Part shown: positions 18,958 through 26,810 of the stretch, piece by piece
Position numbering within the stretch: position 1 is the first letter of the stretch
Layout: each line of letters opens with the position of its first letter
Translations under genes and position numbers: made by a program
The notes under the pieces: generated by a model
What the model saw: the letters and a program-made list of their open reading frames with translations, nothing else
Databases searched by the model: none
What the model was told of the DNA's origin: nothing
Assembly (NCBI GenBank): GCA_913050095.1
Contig: CAJXAV010000009.1
Location: forward strand, 1 to 40,284
Length of the DNA: 40,284 bases
Source of the DNA: an uncultured Gammaproteobacteria bacterium
GTDB taxonomy: Bacteria; Pseudomonadota; Gammaproteobacteria; Poriferisulfidales; GCA-002705445
Direction of reading: 5' to 3'

Positions 18958-19527
18958 TTAAATAAATATATTTATGCCTGTGGAAACTATTATTAATAAA
19001 AATATAATAGAGATAGAAAAAATAAATCCAAAGAAAATCCTCCTTGATCTAGTATAAAATTCTTCGTTTGAAATTACTTCATTATCAGAATAATCTTCAG
19101 ACGTATTATTATCATTTTTTTCTATGTTTTTTTCTAAAACTACAAAGTGATTATTGAATTTTACAACTAAGTCATTCAAAGTTCTTTCTATGGTATCAAT
19201 TCTTTTTAATCTTAAATTATCTGCTGCCAAATTGCCTTTTCTGTTTTGATTTATTACTCTTTTTGAAGGCATAGTATTTAAATAATTAACACTACCCGTG
19301 ACTTTTTTTTCATTTTTTATTATATTTTCTAGTTCTAGTATTTTATTTTCTATATTATTAATTTTTTCTTTGAATTGATCATCTTGTTTTTTTGAACTAG
19401 CATTTTTTGAACTATCAACTGAGATCATAGAAATATTATGATCTAATTCTTCTAGTCTATTATCTAATCCTGATATTAAAGATATTAGCGATAATTCTTC
19501 ATCTGATATTGTATTTTCTTTTTTCAC
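18958..19527 (-). CDS. Coiled-coil protein with C-terminal membrane anchor, unknown
   Basis: 189 residues. The first about 150 are polar, rich in Lys, Asn, Glu and Asp, with heptad-like leucine/isoleucine spacing (for example ENKILELENIIKNEK, and IERTLNDLVVKF). One strong transmembrane segment follows near the C-terminus (about 166-187). There is no signal peptide, so the coiled coil probably faces the cytoplasm. I recognise no family. It lies 46 bp downstream of the PepSY gene on the same strand, suggesting co-transcription; a functional link to iron reduction is inference only. Confidence 0.7.
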   Translation of the reverse strand: MKKENTISDEELSLISLISGLDNRLEELDHNISMISVDSSKNASSKKQDDQFKEKINNIENKILELENIIKNEKKVTGSVNYLNTMPSKRVINQNRKGNLAADNLRLKRIDTIERTLNDLVVKFNNHFVVLEKNIEKNDNNTSEDYSDNEVISNEEFYTRSRRIFFGFIFSISIIFLLIIVSTGINIFI

Positions 19528-19573
19528 AGTAAATAGTTTATCCTAATATTTAAAAAATTTATATAGCACTTAT

Positions 19574-20182
19574 TTAGAATAATTTTTTATACCGTAACCA
19601 AGAATATGTTCCTGTAAGTGACAAAATTATGATTCCAAGTGTAACTAAATCAACAAGCGTAACACCAAATAAGCCAAATATTCTTCCGGTGTGTATATCG
19701 ACAATAATTCTCTCATAAGTTATTGTTTTACTTATACTTTTATCCTCTATAATCTTTTTTAGTTTACTGTCTAAGATGTTTTTTTTAAAAATTATATTTT
19801 TTTTACTATCAGACAAGTTTTCTACATGTTCTTTACCAAGAATTTCTGAATCTTCATTTATTAAAAGTATATGATTGCCGTACATTACATTATAATTGCT
19901 ATTCTCTTTAATTATTGATGAAACACTACTGACATTGCTAGCAATTTTTCTATCATTAAAATACAAATCGTTATTACATATTGATAACCATATTGTTTCT
20001 TTTTTAAATGAAGATATTTGACATGGTTTGATATTATAAATATTTTTTGCAAAAGTACTTGAAGCATAATTTTGTCTAATATTAAATATTTCTGAATGTT
20101 GAAGTAGCGAGCCTGTAATAGATAAAACTAAAACAAAAAAAACTAGCAAGATACCTAAAAATCTGTGAATTTTTATAACCAT
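19574..20182 (-). CDS. PepSY-type transmembrane protein, putative ferric or flavin reductase component
   Basis: 202 residues with a transmembrane helix at each end. The N-terminal HRFLGILLVFFVLVLSITG and the C-terminal DIHTGRIFG..G followed by LSLTGTYSWLR are the hallmarks of PepSY-associated membrane proteins, whose paired histidines are thought to bind heme. The middle (about 35-155) would be periplasmic. Larger relatives (PiuB and FoxB types) reduce ferric siderophores. This one is short, with just one helix pair. It is divergent from apbE and near an FMN-binding protein and a porin with a Fur-like box, supporting a role in periplasmic electron transfer for iron. Confidence 0.8.
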   Translation of the reverse strand: MVIKIHRFLGILLVFFVLVLSITGSLLQHSEIFNIRQNYASSTFAKNIYNIKPCQISSFKKETIWLSICNNDLYFNDRKIASNVSSVSSIIKENSNYNVMYGNHILLINEDSEILGKEHVENLSDSKKNIIFKKNILDSKLKKIIEDKSISKTITYERIIVDIHTGRIFGLFGVTLVDLVTLGIIILSLTGTYSWLRYKKLF

Positions 20183-20187
20183 ATTAC

Positions 20188-20206
20188 AATTATAATTAGT
20201 ATTATA
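20188..20206. promoter_or_regulatory. Weak Fur-box-like site between the PepSY gene and apbE
   Basis: In the 81-bp divergent intergenic region, the 19 bp at 20188-20206 match a Fur consensus I recall (AATGATAATCATTATCATT) at 14 positions. All the matches are A or T in an AT-rich gap, so chance is a real alternative. Confidence 0.28.
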
Positions 20207-20263
20207 TAAAAAAGATACTTAAAGAAGTTTTTGATATAATTATATAAATCAATATTTTAGCTT

Positions 20264-21241
20264 ATGAAATTTTACAAAAATACCCATATTATTTTCTTTC
20301 TTCTCTTTACTGCTTTAGTAGGTTGTTCTAATAATCAGCATACCATGATATCTGGGAATGCATTCGGTACTGTATATTTTATAACTTTAGATGACAATAA
20401 ATACGACATTTCAAATATCAAATCAAATATTAATAATATTATTGATTTTATTGATATTGCAGCGTCTAACTACAATTCTAATTCAGAAATATCAAAATTT
20501 AATGCTTCACATTCTACAAATAATTATCTTATATCTTCAAATTTATATAACATTATTTCAAAAGCAAACGAAGTTAGTGATCTAACAAATGGTTATTTTG
20601 ATATATCTATAGGAAATATTAATATTGCAAAAGGGTTCAATAGTAATTTAAATATAAAGTTAGATAAATCTCGTAATTATAATTATAAGGATATAATTCT
20701 TTCAAAGAATAACTTAATAAAAAAAAAATATTACCCTATGAACTTAGATTTATCTGGTATTGCTAAAGGTTATGCCGTTGATTTAATATATGATTATCTA
20801 TTTAGTCTTGGGATTAAAAACTTTTTAATCAATATTGGTGGCGAGATAAAATCATATAATGAATCTGAGCCTATAATTATTGGAATAGATGACCCGTCTA
20901 ATGCAACTCAATTTATTGAAGAAGTTACTATTCAAAACAAAGCCATTGCGTCTTCTGGGACTTATATAGATACAATAGAGTACAATGGAGAGCAAATAAG
21001 TCATATTGTAAACCCAAAATCTTCAGATAATCTAAAAAATCTAAATTTGCTTGTGACAGTTGTTCATGATGAATGCTCAATTGCAGATGCATTAGCTACC
21101 GGGCTAATAGCTATGCCGCTAAAAGATATAATTAAATTTGCAAATAAAAATAAACTAGCTGTTTTACTAGCTATTAAAAATAATAACTCTATTGAAAAAT
21201 ATTATTCTAAAGAATTTAGAAAATATTTATATGCTGAATAA
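20264..21241 (+). CDS. apbE: FAD:protein FMN transferase ApbE (lipoprotein)
   Basis: ApbE attaches FMN covalently to Thr/Ser of exported FMN-binding domains. The 325 residues start with a lipoprotein signal peptide whose lipobox is LVGC (Cys at 21), so it is anchored on the periplasmic side. Family motifs are FGTVYFITL, the LDLSGIAKGYAVD segment (about 165-177), NIGGEI, ISHIVNP and the metal/FAD site in ECSIADALATGL. The likely substrate gene, the FMN-binding protein, is convergent just after it (5-bp gap). Confidence 0.95.
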   Translation: MKFYKNTHIIFFLLFTALVGCSNNQHTMISGNAFGTVYFITLDDNKYDISNIKSNINNIIDFIDIAASNYNSNSEISKFNASHSTNNYLISSNLYNIISKANEVSDLTNGYFDISIGNINIAKGFNSNLNIKLDKSRNYNYKDIILSKNNLIKKKYYPMNLDLSGIAKGYAVDLIYDYLFSLGIKNFLINIGGEIKSYNESEPIIIGIDDPSNATQFIEEVTIQNKAIASSGTYIDTIEYNGEQISHIVNPKSSDNLKNLNLLVTVVHDECSIADALATGLIAMPLKDIIKFANKNKLAVLLAIKNNNSIEKYYSKEFRKYLYAE

Positions 21242-21245
21242 AAAA

Positions 21246-21761
21246 TTATATTTTCGAGTATAAAAATAGCGACAGTTTAGATAACCTTCGCATGGATTTA
21301 ACAGACAATGTAGCTCCGGAGATATTTGCTATTCTTTTGGTTAATTTGCCATTCGTTTTTAAAGTGTTTCCTTTAATTTGATCTAAAAAATAATCATACT
21401 TAATTTCAAAACCATAATTTTCTCTATACACTAGGACCTTGGCATCCATTATTTTGTCATTTTCAACCATATAGCCTGTTGTAATAAACTCATGTTTTCC
21501 AATTGCTTCAAGTATAAAGGCAATTTTATTTCCATTTTTCCAATATTTAATTACAGGTAAATGATAAGTATCATTCAAGATATTATTAATGCCCACTTCT
21601 ACATCATCTTTAATTATTATGTAACCATGCATTGGCAAATCCGAAACACCTAAAGCAGATTTCAAAAACTGATCTTTATCAAGAATCTGATCTTCTGCAT
21701 TTGCAATACAACTAGAGATTATTAAAATTATGATGGTTAAATATTTCATATTTTGTTTCAT
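21246..21761 (-). CDS. Exported FMN-binding-domain protein, likely ApbE substrate
   Basis: 171 residues with a cleavable signal peptide (hydrophobic core YLTIIILIISSCIANA). The C-terminal NISGATLSV contains the SGAT motif in which ApbE links FMN to the threonine (about residue 151). The Asp that usually stands three residues before this motif's Ser is Ala here. A second ATG (21749) gives a neater signal peptide, and neither start has a ribosome site. It lies downstream of the porin on the same strand, behind a 132-nt structured element. Known biology of FMN_bind proteins suggests a periplasmic electron carrier, here most likely for iron reduction (inference). Confidence 0.82.
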   Translation of the reverse strand: MKQNMKYLTIIILIISSCIANAEDQILDKDQFLKSALGVSDLPMHGYIIIKDDVEVGINNILNDTYHLPVIKYWKNGNKIAFILEAIGKHEFITTGYMVENDKIMDAKVLVYRENYGFEIKYDYFLDQIKGNTLKTNGKLTKRIANISGATLSVKSMRRLSKLSLFLYSKI

Positions 21762-21770
21762 AAAAAAGAA

Positions 21771-21902
21771 GGCTAGTTAACATTGAAGTTTATAATATTA
21801 AGAATGAAAAGAACAAGGAGAATTTCTTCCGATCATCCGTTTTTAAAAGTTTAGCTCTTACTGAGTGGAGGAGAAAAAACTAAACTTATTTGTTAACTAG
21901 CC
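21771..21902. other. Structured intergenic element closed by an 11-bp inverted repeat
   Basis: GGCTAGTTAAC (21771-21781) is repeated inverted as GTTAACTAGCC (21892-21902), enclosing 110 nt. Nested inside are AAGTTTAG (21847-21854) with CTAAACTT (21880-21887), and a smaller CTC..GAG hairpin within that. Read on the minus strand, the direction of the porin and FMN-binding genes, the closing stem is followed by TTCTTTTTT and then the FMN-binding ATG, so it resembles a terminator or attenuator with a large apical domain. I do not recognise a known riboswitch. A small RNA or a MITE-like remnant are alternatives; no target duplication is evident. Confidence 0.55.
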
Positions 21903-21942
21903 AAAACACGTCCTAATGTGTGTAAATCATTATATTAATTTT

Positions 21943-23187
21943 TTAAAACTCGTAACCCATTCCCACATGTACTCCATCAGAATTACTGGTTTGTTTAGAT
22001 GGATTTGAGTACTCTTTATCATAGTAGTTTACTTTAAGTACCGCGTTTGAACCTGGGTACCACCAGCTGAAACCATATTGCATAACTGTGTATTGTCTAC
22101 TTATGCTTTCACCCGAAACATTTGAGTTATTCACAAAGAATCCTAGGTCTCCAAATCTTTTTGAAGCTTCAAAGAATGTTCCTTGTTGCTCATCGAAACC
22201 ATTTGTGAAGAATGCAGCTGTTTCAACTTTTCCATCAAATTCTGCATTAACATGCAATGCTCTTACTTCGAAACCATCACCAAATGAATAAATTGCAGAT
22301 GCACCCCATATATCTAGATTGTCAATATTATCAGATGATACTTGTGTGAAATCAGATTGATGGTTGTAGAATACAGAAGCTTTCAAACCTGGAAAACCAG
22401 AATATGTTGCTCTTAATGTGTATGCCCAATCATTAGCTGTAGCGCTTGCTGATTTTTGACGACCGCCTCTAATATAACCAGCAGTTGTACCTTTCATGCC
22501 TTCATGGAACATAGCTTCAAGTGTTAAACCATTATTCATTTTATGAGTAACCAATAAACCGCCAGCCCACCATGTTGTTGGTATTAGATATTTTTCAACA
22601 TCATTTCTCTCAACACCGTAAAATGTTGGAGGCTCATGGTTTTCATTTAATATACCTACTGGAACTAAGATAACACCAGCTTTAGTGCTTGTATTAGCTG
22701 TTAAGTCCATCTCGATATACATTTGCTCTAGTTCAACTTCACCAGGGCATGTACTAACAGAAGGTGTAGAACCACTAGATGTGTCAGTATCTGTGTTTTT
22801 ATCACATACTAATCCGTGTTCTAATTCGAACTCAGATCTAAATCTAACTCTATCTGTGAAGTCATAACCAAAGAATAGTACAAATCTATGTGCATCTATA
22901 CTTCTTGATTTACTTCCAGCATCTGTTTCAGTATCGTTATAGTGTAATTCACCATAACCACCTAAGTGTAGTTTTTCGAATTTTTTAGCTGTTTTTGCAA
23001 TTCTAGAAACCGATGCTTCTTGGATCTCACCTTGCATTTTAACTGCTGATTTTAATTCATTTATTTCAGCTTTCAATTGCTGAATTGTTTCCATAGCAAG
23101 ATGAACTTCTTCTTCAACATGCTCTAGAGTTTCAGCAAAACTTACTGGCGTAATTGCTAGTAAAGCTGCTAATGCTAATTTTTTCAT
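21943..23187 (-). CDS. Outer-membrane porin, OprO/P-like, with N-terminal coiled coil
   Basis: 414 residues: a signal peptide ending near Ala18 (VSFAET), a short coiled coil (about 22-60, with ETIQQLKAEINELKSAV), then a beta-barrel domain beginning LHLGGYGELHYND and ending with the outer-membrane terminal Phe (GMGYEF). A Cys pair flanks a Ser/Thr-rich loop (about 128-145). This architecture matches phosphate-selective porin O/P-like proteins, but the substrate cannot be read from sequence. A Fur-like box and an AGGAG ribosome site precede it, so an iron-starvation role is proposed. Base use is less AT-biased than its neighbours, typical of a highly expressed gene. Confidence 0.85.
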   Translation of the reverse strand: MKKLALAALLAITPVSFAETLEHVEEEVHLAMETIQQLKAEINELKSAVKMQGEIQEASVSRIAKTAKKFEKLHLGGYGELHYNDTETDAGSKSRSIDAHRFVLFFGYDFTDRVRFRSEFELEHGLVCDKNTDTDTSSGSTPSVSTCPGEVELEQMYIEMDLTANTSTKAGVILVPVGILNENHEPPTFYGVERNDVEKYLIPTTWWAGGLLVTHKMNNGLTLEAMFHEGMKGTTAGYIRGGRQKSASATANDWAYTLRATYSGFPGLKASVFYNHQSDFTQVSSDNIDNLDIWGASAIYSFGDGFEVRALHVNAEFDGKVETAAFFTNGFDEQQGTFFEASKRFGDLGFFVNNSNVSGESISRQYTVMQYGFSWWYPGSNAVLKVNYYDKEYSNPSKQTSNSDGVHVGMGYEF

Positions 23188-23225
23188 TGTTATCTCCTAA
23201 CTTTAATTATTAATAATTAGAAGTG

Positions 23226-23244
23226 AATAGTAATCGTTCTCATT
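23226..23244 (-). promoter_or_regulatory. Fur-box-like operator upstream of the porin
   Basis: On the minus strand the 19 bp read AATGAGAACGATTACTATT, matching the Fur consensus AATGATAATCATTATCATT at 14 positions, including the AATGA and ATTA cores and the 3' ATT. It ends about 40 bp before the porin ATG, in promoter range. Unlike the site at 20188, the match includes G and C positions. Confidence 0.6.
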
Positions 23245-23437
23245 AAGATTTGCAATAGTAAATAGGAATTATTCGCATATAAATAAAACATTGTTTTATA
23301 TCAATGATTTATATGGCTTTATACTTAATAATATTAGAAAATAATTAACTAATTATGCTTTATTTTGTATTTTATTCTCTATTTTTCGTTTTTTTGGCAG
23401 CTGGAATAGGTTAATTTAAGCTAAATTAATAGCTAAT

Positions 23438-24541
23438 CTATTTGCATTTATAGCTTATGAAATTACCTATTGTTTCATCAATATCTTTTTTTGCTTTCAC
23501 TATATCCCTAGACTTTTTGAATTCCTCTGCTTGTAGAAAATGGTACATAAATAATGGGGTTTCTTCATAACTTTTTTTCATGCAAAAAACTTTTTGTTTG
23601 TTTATTATGTCACTCCAACTTTCCCTAACAATTTTCCAATATCCCTTTGTTTCTAACCAGTATTTATGAGCTGCATTAAAATCATAATTTTTAATTTTCT
23701 GGTATCTGGCCAAACCATATTCTGTCCCCACATACTTTATTGGCGTTTTTATTTTGTCATTATTTTCTTCCATTACCCAACCCCATGGCAATACTGATAT
23801 CTTATTAATACCCTTTAATAAATTATAATCATCACGCACACTATGCTCTCTTCTTGGCAAAGGCCTATTTGTAGTTTTACTAACCCATCTTGAAACACCT
23901 TCTTCGTGAAACCAAATACCGTATGATTCGTATCTAGGAGAATCATCAACCTGATATACAGCCTGACTCCATGAGTTTTTTACTTTGTCTTTTCTTTTCA
24001 CAGACCATTTGTTTCCTCCCTGAAATTCTAATATTTTTTCGTCTTCATATGACCAGTCTTGTCTCCAATGTTTTTGCAAGTATGGTCCCTTTAAATTACC
24101 ATCTTTATCTTTCATAAACATCACAAGAACATGCTGAAGTGAAATAAAATTTTCACTATTTTGAATAATCATTATTGTTTCTGTTCCCCAAGATTTGTAG
24201 GGATTATCAAGTTTATAATTTGGATTGCTACCAAATATCTCAGTGAACTCAAAATTAGCTCTATAATCTCCGGCCATTGATAATATAGCAAGCCTATCCT
24301 TTTCTTTTTTCTTTTTTGAATCCTGAAGTTTTATAAAATATTTTGAAGGGTTTTTATTAAGCTCTGGCTCTAAGCCACTAGAAGTACCTCCTCGTGCTTC
24401 TTGAATATTGTGTCTATCTAATAACCAGTTAATCTGACTTTGATTAACTTTTTTATTCGATAATCCGTAGTTAGATGTCTCAGCTATAACTGACGTGCTT
24501 AATATTAAGAAAAATGCAAAGTATTTTAATTTCATAAACAT
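23438..24541 (-). CDS. Exported DUF6607-like protein
   Basis: 367 residues with a signal peptide (FFLILSTSVIAE, cleavage near 20). The body is rich in aromatic residues and has long conserved-looking motifs: FEFTEIFGSNPNY, ISLQHVLVMF, LQKHWRQDWSYE, VDDSPRYESYGIWFHE and RPLPRREHSVRDDYN. I recall these as the pattern of DUF6607, a family of unknown function often seen near iron-uptake genes. This is from memory and unverified. A second Met (24535) is an equally good start. It lies upstream of the porin on the same strand, with a 250-bp gap containing the Fur-like box. Confidence 0.72.
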   Translation of the reverse strand: MFMKLKYFAFFLILSTSVIAETSNYGLSNKKVNQSQINWLLDRHNIQEARGGTSSGLEPELNKNPSKYFIKLQDSKKKKEKDRLAILSMAGDYRANFEFTEIFGSNPNYKLDNPYKSWGTETIMIIQNSENFISLQHVLVMFMKDKDGNLKGPYLQKHWRQDWSYEDEKILEFQGGNKWSVKRKDKVKNSWSQAVYQVDDSPRYESYGIWFHEEGVSRWVSKTTNRPLPRREHSVRDDYNLLKGINKISVLPWGWVMEENNDKIKTPIKYVGTEYGLARYQKIKNYDFNAAHKYWLETKGYWKIVRESWSDIINKQKVFCMKKSYEETPLFMYHFLQAEEFKKSRDIVKAKKDIDETIGNFISYKCK

Positions 24542-24569
24542 TACTTTAATACATTTTTATTAAAAATAC

Positions 24570-24581
24570 ATTTGCGCAAAT
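24570..24581. promoter_or_regulatory. Perfect 12-bp palindrome upstream of the DUF6607-like gene
   Basis: ATTTGCGCAAAT is a perfect palindrome with a GC core in an otherwise AT-only gap, 29 bp before the ATG at 24541. A minus-strand TATAAT at 24593-24588 places the probable transcription start inside it, the right position for an operator. The cognate regulator is unknown. Confidence 0.35.
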
Positions 24582-24603
24582 TCTGTAATTATAATACCGA
24601 GCC

Positions 24604-24633
24604 CTTTATACTATTAATCTTTATACTATTAAT
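24604..24633. repeat. Tandem 15-bp direct repeat at the end of znuA
   Basis: CTTTATACTATTAAT occurs twice back to back (24604-24618 and 24619-24633). The second copy contains the znuA stop codon. It looks like a replication-slippage duplication, with no sign of function. Confidence 0.8.
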
Positions 24634-25531
24634 TAAGACATGTTTTTAAATTGCTTGCTATTTGCTTTAAAAGATTTGTATACATGCCTGGACCTTTTTC
24701 CAAATCAGCGCCAACAGGATCTAATATACCAACTTTCACATTTGTGTCCTCAATAACCGTATTTACAATTTTAGCTCTAAATTGTGGCTCCTTGAAAACA
24801 CAAGTTGGATTTGTCGTTTTAATTTTTGCTCTTATTTGGATAATCCTTTTAGGTGATGGAGGTATTTCTGGATCTAATAAAATTGAACCTACTGCATTTA
24901 ATCCATATTTATTTTCAAAATATTGATAGGCATCATGAAAAACAATAAAAGGTTTATTTTTCACTGGCTCAAGAATTGATTTTATTGAAAGATCAACAGA
25001 CTTAATTTCTTTAATAATTTTTTTTGCATTCTTTTTGTAAAGGTTAATATTATCTGGGTAAACGATGCTTAACTCACGAACAATTCCCTTTACTATTTGA
25101 ATTGCATTATTTGGTTCTAACCAAAAATGAAGATCATTTGAACCATGGTCGTGGTGATGGTGATCATGACCATCTTCTTCCCAGTTGTCTCCAGCCCTTG
25201 TTGGCAAAAGTTTTAACTGTTTTGTGCTAGAAACTTTTACAACCCTTACCCTTGTTGGCAAACCTATAACTGTTTTTTTTAGTGCTGACTCAAATTGATT
25301 ATCAATATAAAAAACTATCTTTGCATTGTTTAATAACTTTGCATGTGATGGTTTTAAAGCAAAATTATGTGGCGACATACTTCCTTTAATTAACAAAGAA
25401 ACTGAATCACTCCCTTGCGTAACTGAACTAACTAAAGAATGAAGTGGTTTAATACTTGCAACAATTTCGCTTGATATTGCATTTGTGCTGAAGATTAAAG
25501 TAAATATCATTAATATTGCTTTTTTTGCCAT
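24629..25531 (-). CDS. znuA: Periplasmic zinc-binding protein ZnuA
   Basis: ZnuA is the zinc-capturing component of the ZnuABC transporter. The 300 residues have a signal peptide (about 1-20), the metal-binding His in KPLHSLV and PHNFALKPS, a central His-rich loop (DGHDHHHHDHG, about 118-128), LHFWLEP, VFHDAYQYF and the C-terminal PVGADLEKGPGMY. The His-rich loop is typical of zinc rather than manganese binders. It is divergent from zur-znuC-znuB across a 90-bp gap containing a Zur operator. Confidence 0.96.
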   Translation of the reverse strand: MAKKAILMIFTLIFSTNAISSEIVASIKPLHSLVSSVTQGSDSVSLLIKGSMSPHNFALKPSHAKLLNNAKIVFYIDNQFESALKKTVIGLPTRVRVVKVSSTKQLKLLPTRAGDNWEEDGHDHHHHDHGSNDLHFWLEPNNAIQIVKGIVRELSIVYPDNINLYKKNAKKIIKEIKSVDLSIKSILEPVKNKPFIVFHDAYQYFENKYGLNAVGSILLDPEIPPSPKRIIQIRAKIKTTNPTCVFKEPQFRAKIVNTVIEDTNVKVGILDPVGADLEKGPGMYTNLLKQIASNLKTCLN

Positions 25532-25570
25532 AATTATAATCCTTATAATTTATATAGTTTTAATTTGAAG

Positions 25571-25593
25571 TAAATGTTATATTATAACATAAT
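25571..25593. promoter_or_regulatory. Zur operator between znuA and zur-znuCB
   Basis: The core palindrome ATGTTATA-T-TATAACAT (25574-25590) matches the gammaproteobacterial Zur box as I recall it (GAAATGTTATA, mirrored about one base). Its central position in the divergent gap would let one site repress both directions, including zur itself. Confidence 0.88.
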
Positions 25594-25621
25594 TGATTTC
25601 AAGATTTTTGAGACATAGAAA

Positions 25622-26077
25622 ATGAATCCATGTAAAAATCACAAAGCTTGCACTAATGAAGCATTAAAAAATGCTGAAGAAATTTGTAAGAAAAAAGGCG
25701 TGAAGTTAACAAAGCTGCGCGAGACTGTTCTTAGATTAGTTTGGAAAAGTCACGGCTATGTAAAAGCGTATGACCTCTTAGAAGATTTAAAAAAAATTGA
25801 TAATTCCGCTAAACCTCCTACGGTTTATAGATCTTTAGATTTTTTACTTGAGCATGGCTTTATTCATAAGATACAAAGCTTAAATGCTTATGTAGGATGT
25901 GGCCACCCCAACACGCATGACAATTGTTATTTTCTCATATGTAATGAATGTCAAAATATAGAGGAACATTGCTCAAAAAACATAAATGACATTGTCACTA
26001 ATACTTCTGAAAAAATAAATTTCCTACCAAATAAAATAACCCTTGAGATATCAGGGACTTGTAAGGAATGCTCTTAA
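25622..26077 (+). CDS. zur: Zinc uptake regulator Zur (Fur family)
   Basis: 151 residues with the Fur-family winged helix (about 20-85; KLTKLRETVLRLVWKS, PPTVYRSLDFLLEHGFIHKI) and a dimerisation domain with CGHPNTHDNC, the CNEC pair and a final CKEC pair, which together form structural and sensory zinc sites. The extra N-terminal Cys/His cluster (CKNHKACTNE) is also seen in some Zur proteins. With zinc bound it should repress the operators at 25571 and 27637. Its position at the head of znuCB supports Zur over Fur. Confidence 0.95.
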   Translation: MNPCKNHKACTNEALKNAEEICKKKGVKLTKLRETVLRLVWKSHGYVKAYDLLEDLKKIDNSAKPPTVYRSLDFLLEHGFIHKIQSLNAYVGCGHPNTHDNCYFLICNECQNIEEHCSKNINDIVTNTSEKINFLPNKITLEISGTCKECS

Positions 26078-26081
26078 ATAA

Positions 26082-26810
26082 ATGTCTTTTTTAATTCAAG
26101 CAAAAAATTTGAGTGTCTCAAGACAAAATAAAAGTATTCTTGAAAACGTAAGTTTAAGTATAAAGAAAAAAGATTTTATAACCATTATAGGTCCAAATGG
26201 GGCAGGCAAATCAGTTCTTCTTGATTGCTTGATGGGCTCTTTTATACCTGATAGAGGTGAAATAATAAAAGAAAATAATTTATGCATAGGTTACATACCA
26301 CAGAATTTCGTTCCAGAAAATTCCATGCCTATATGTGTAGAAAGGTTCTTAACATTAAAAAAGAAATGCACAACTTTAGAATTAAATAAAATATCAAAAG
26401 AAACAAATATCACAGGAATTCTTAAGAAAAATTTATCTAATCTTTCTGGTGGAGAACTTCAAAAAGTACTTTTAACCAGAAGCCTCTTAAACGAACCTGA
26501 ATTATTAATTTTAGACGAGCCTGCTCAAAATCTTGATATTAAGAACCAACTAAATTTTTATAATTTACTAAACCGTATTTATGAAAATAGAAAATTAAGT
26601 ATTTTAATGGTTTCCCATGATCTTCACATGGTTATGTCATCAACAAAACAAGTTGTATGCTTATACCATCATGTTTGTTGCTCAGGTGAACCTCAAACAG
26701 TTGCTAAAGATCCTGAATTTATTTCCTTATTTGGAAACGATATGGCCGAAATGATGTCAGTCTATCAACATACTCATAATCATTCACATCAAGAGATCAT
26801 TAATGATTGA
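26082..26810 (+). CDS. znuC: Zinc ABC transporter ATPase ZnuC
   Basis: 242 residues. Walker A GPNGAGKS (about 38-45), signature LSGGELQK (about 122-129), Walker B LLILDEP, and the switch His in SHDLHMV. The tail ends with a small His cluster (YQHTHNHSHQE), common in ZnuC. It starts 4 bp after zur and overlaps znuB by 8 bp. Confidence 0.96.
   Translation: MSFLIQAKNLSVSRQNKSILENVSLSIKKKDFITIIGPNGAGKSVLLDCLMGSFIPDRGEIIKENNLCIGYIPQNFVPENSMPICVERFLTLKKKCTTLELNKISKETNITGILKKNLSNLSGGELQKVLLTRSLLNEPELLILDEPAQNLDIKNQLNFYNLLNRIYENRKLSILMVSHDLHMVMSSTKQVVCLYHHVCCSGEPQTVAKDPEFISLFGNDMAEMMSVYQHTHNHSHQEIIND

Noticed and set aside
20188-20206. Strong Fur box between the PepSY gene and apbE
   Set aside because: The match is made only of A and T in a gap that is nearly all A and T, so it is listed as weak and not used as support for Fur control.
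21771-21902. Insertion-sequence remnant flanked by terminal inverted repeats
   Set aside because: No transposase fragment, no target-site duplication and nested internal pairing; a folded RNA fits better, although a MITE is not fully excluded.
24604-24633. Two tandem 15-bp repeats considered as a CRISPR-like or iteron array
   Set aside because: Only two copies, no spacers, AT-only sequence and overlap with a stop codon; slippage is the simpler explanation.
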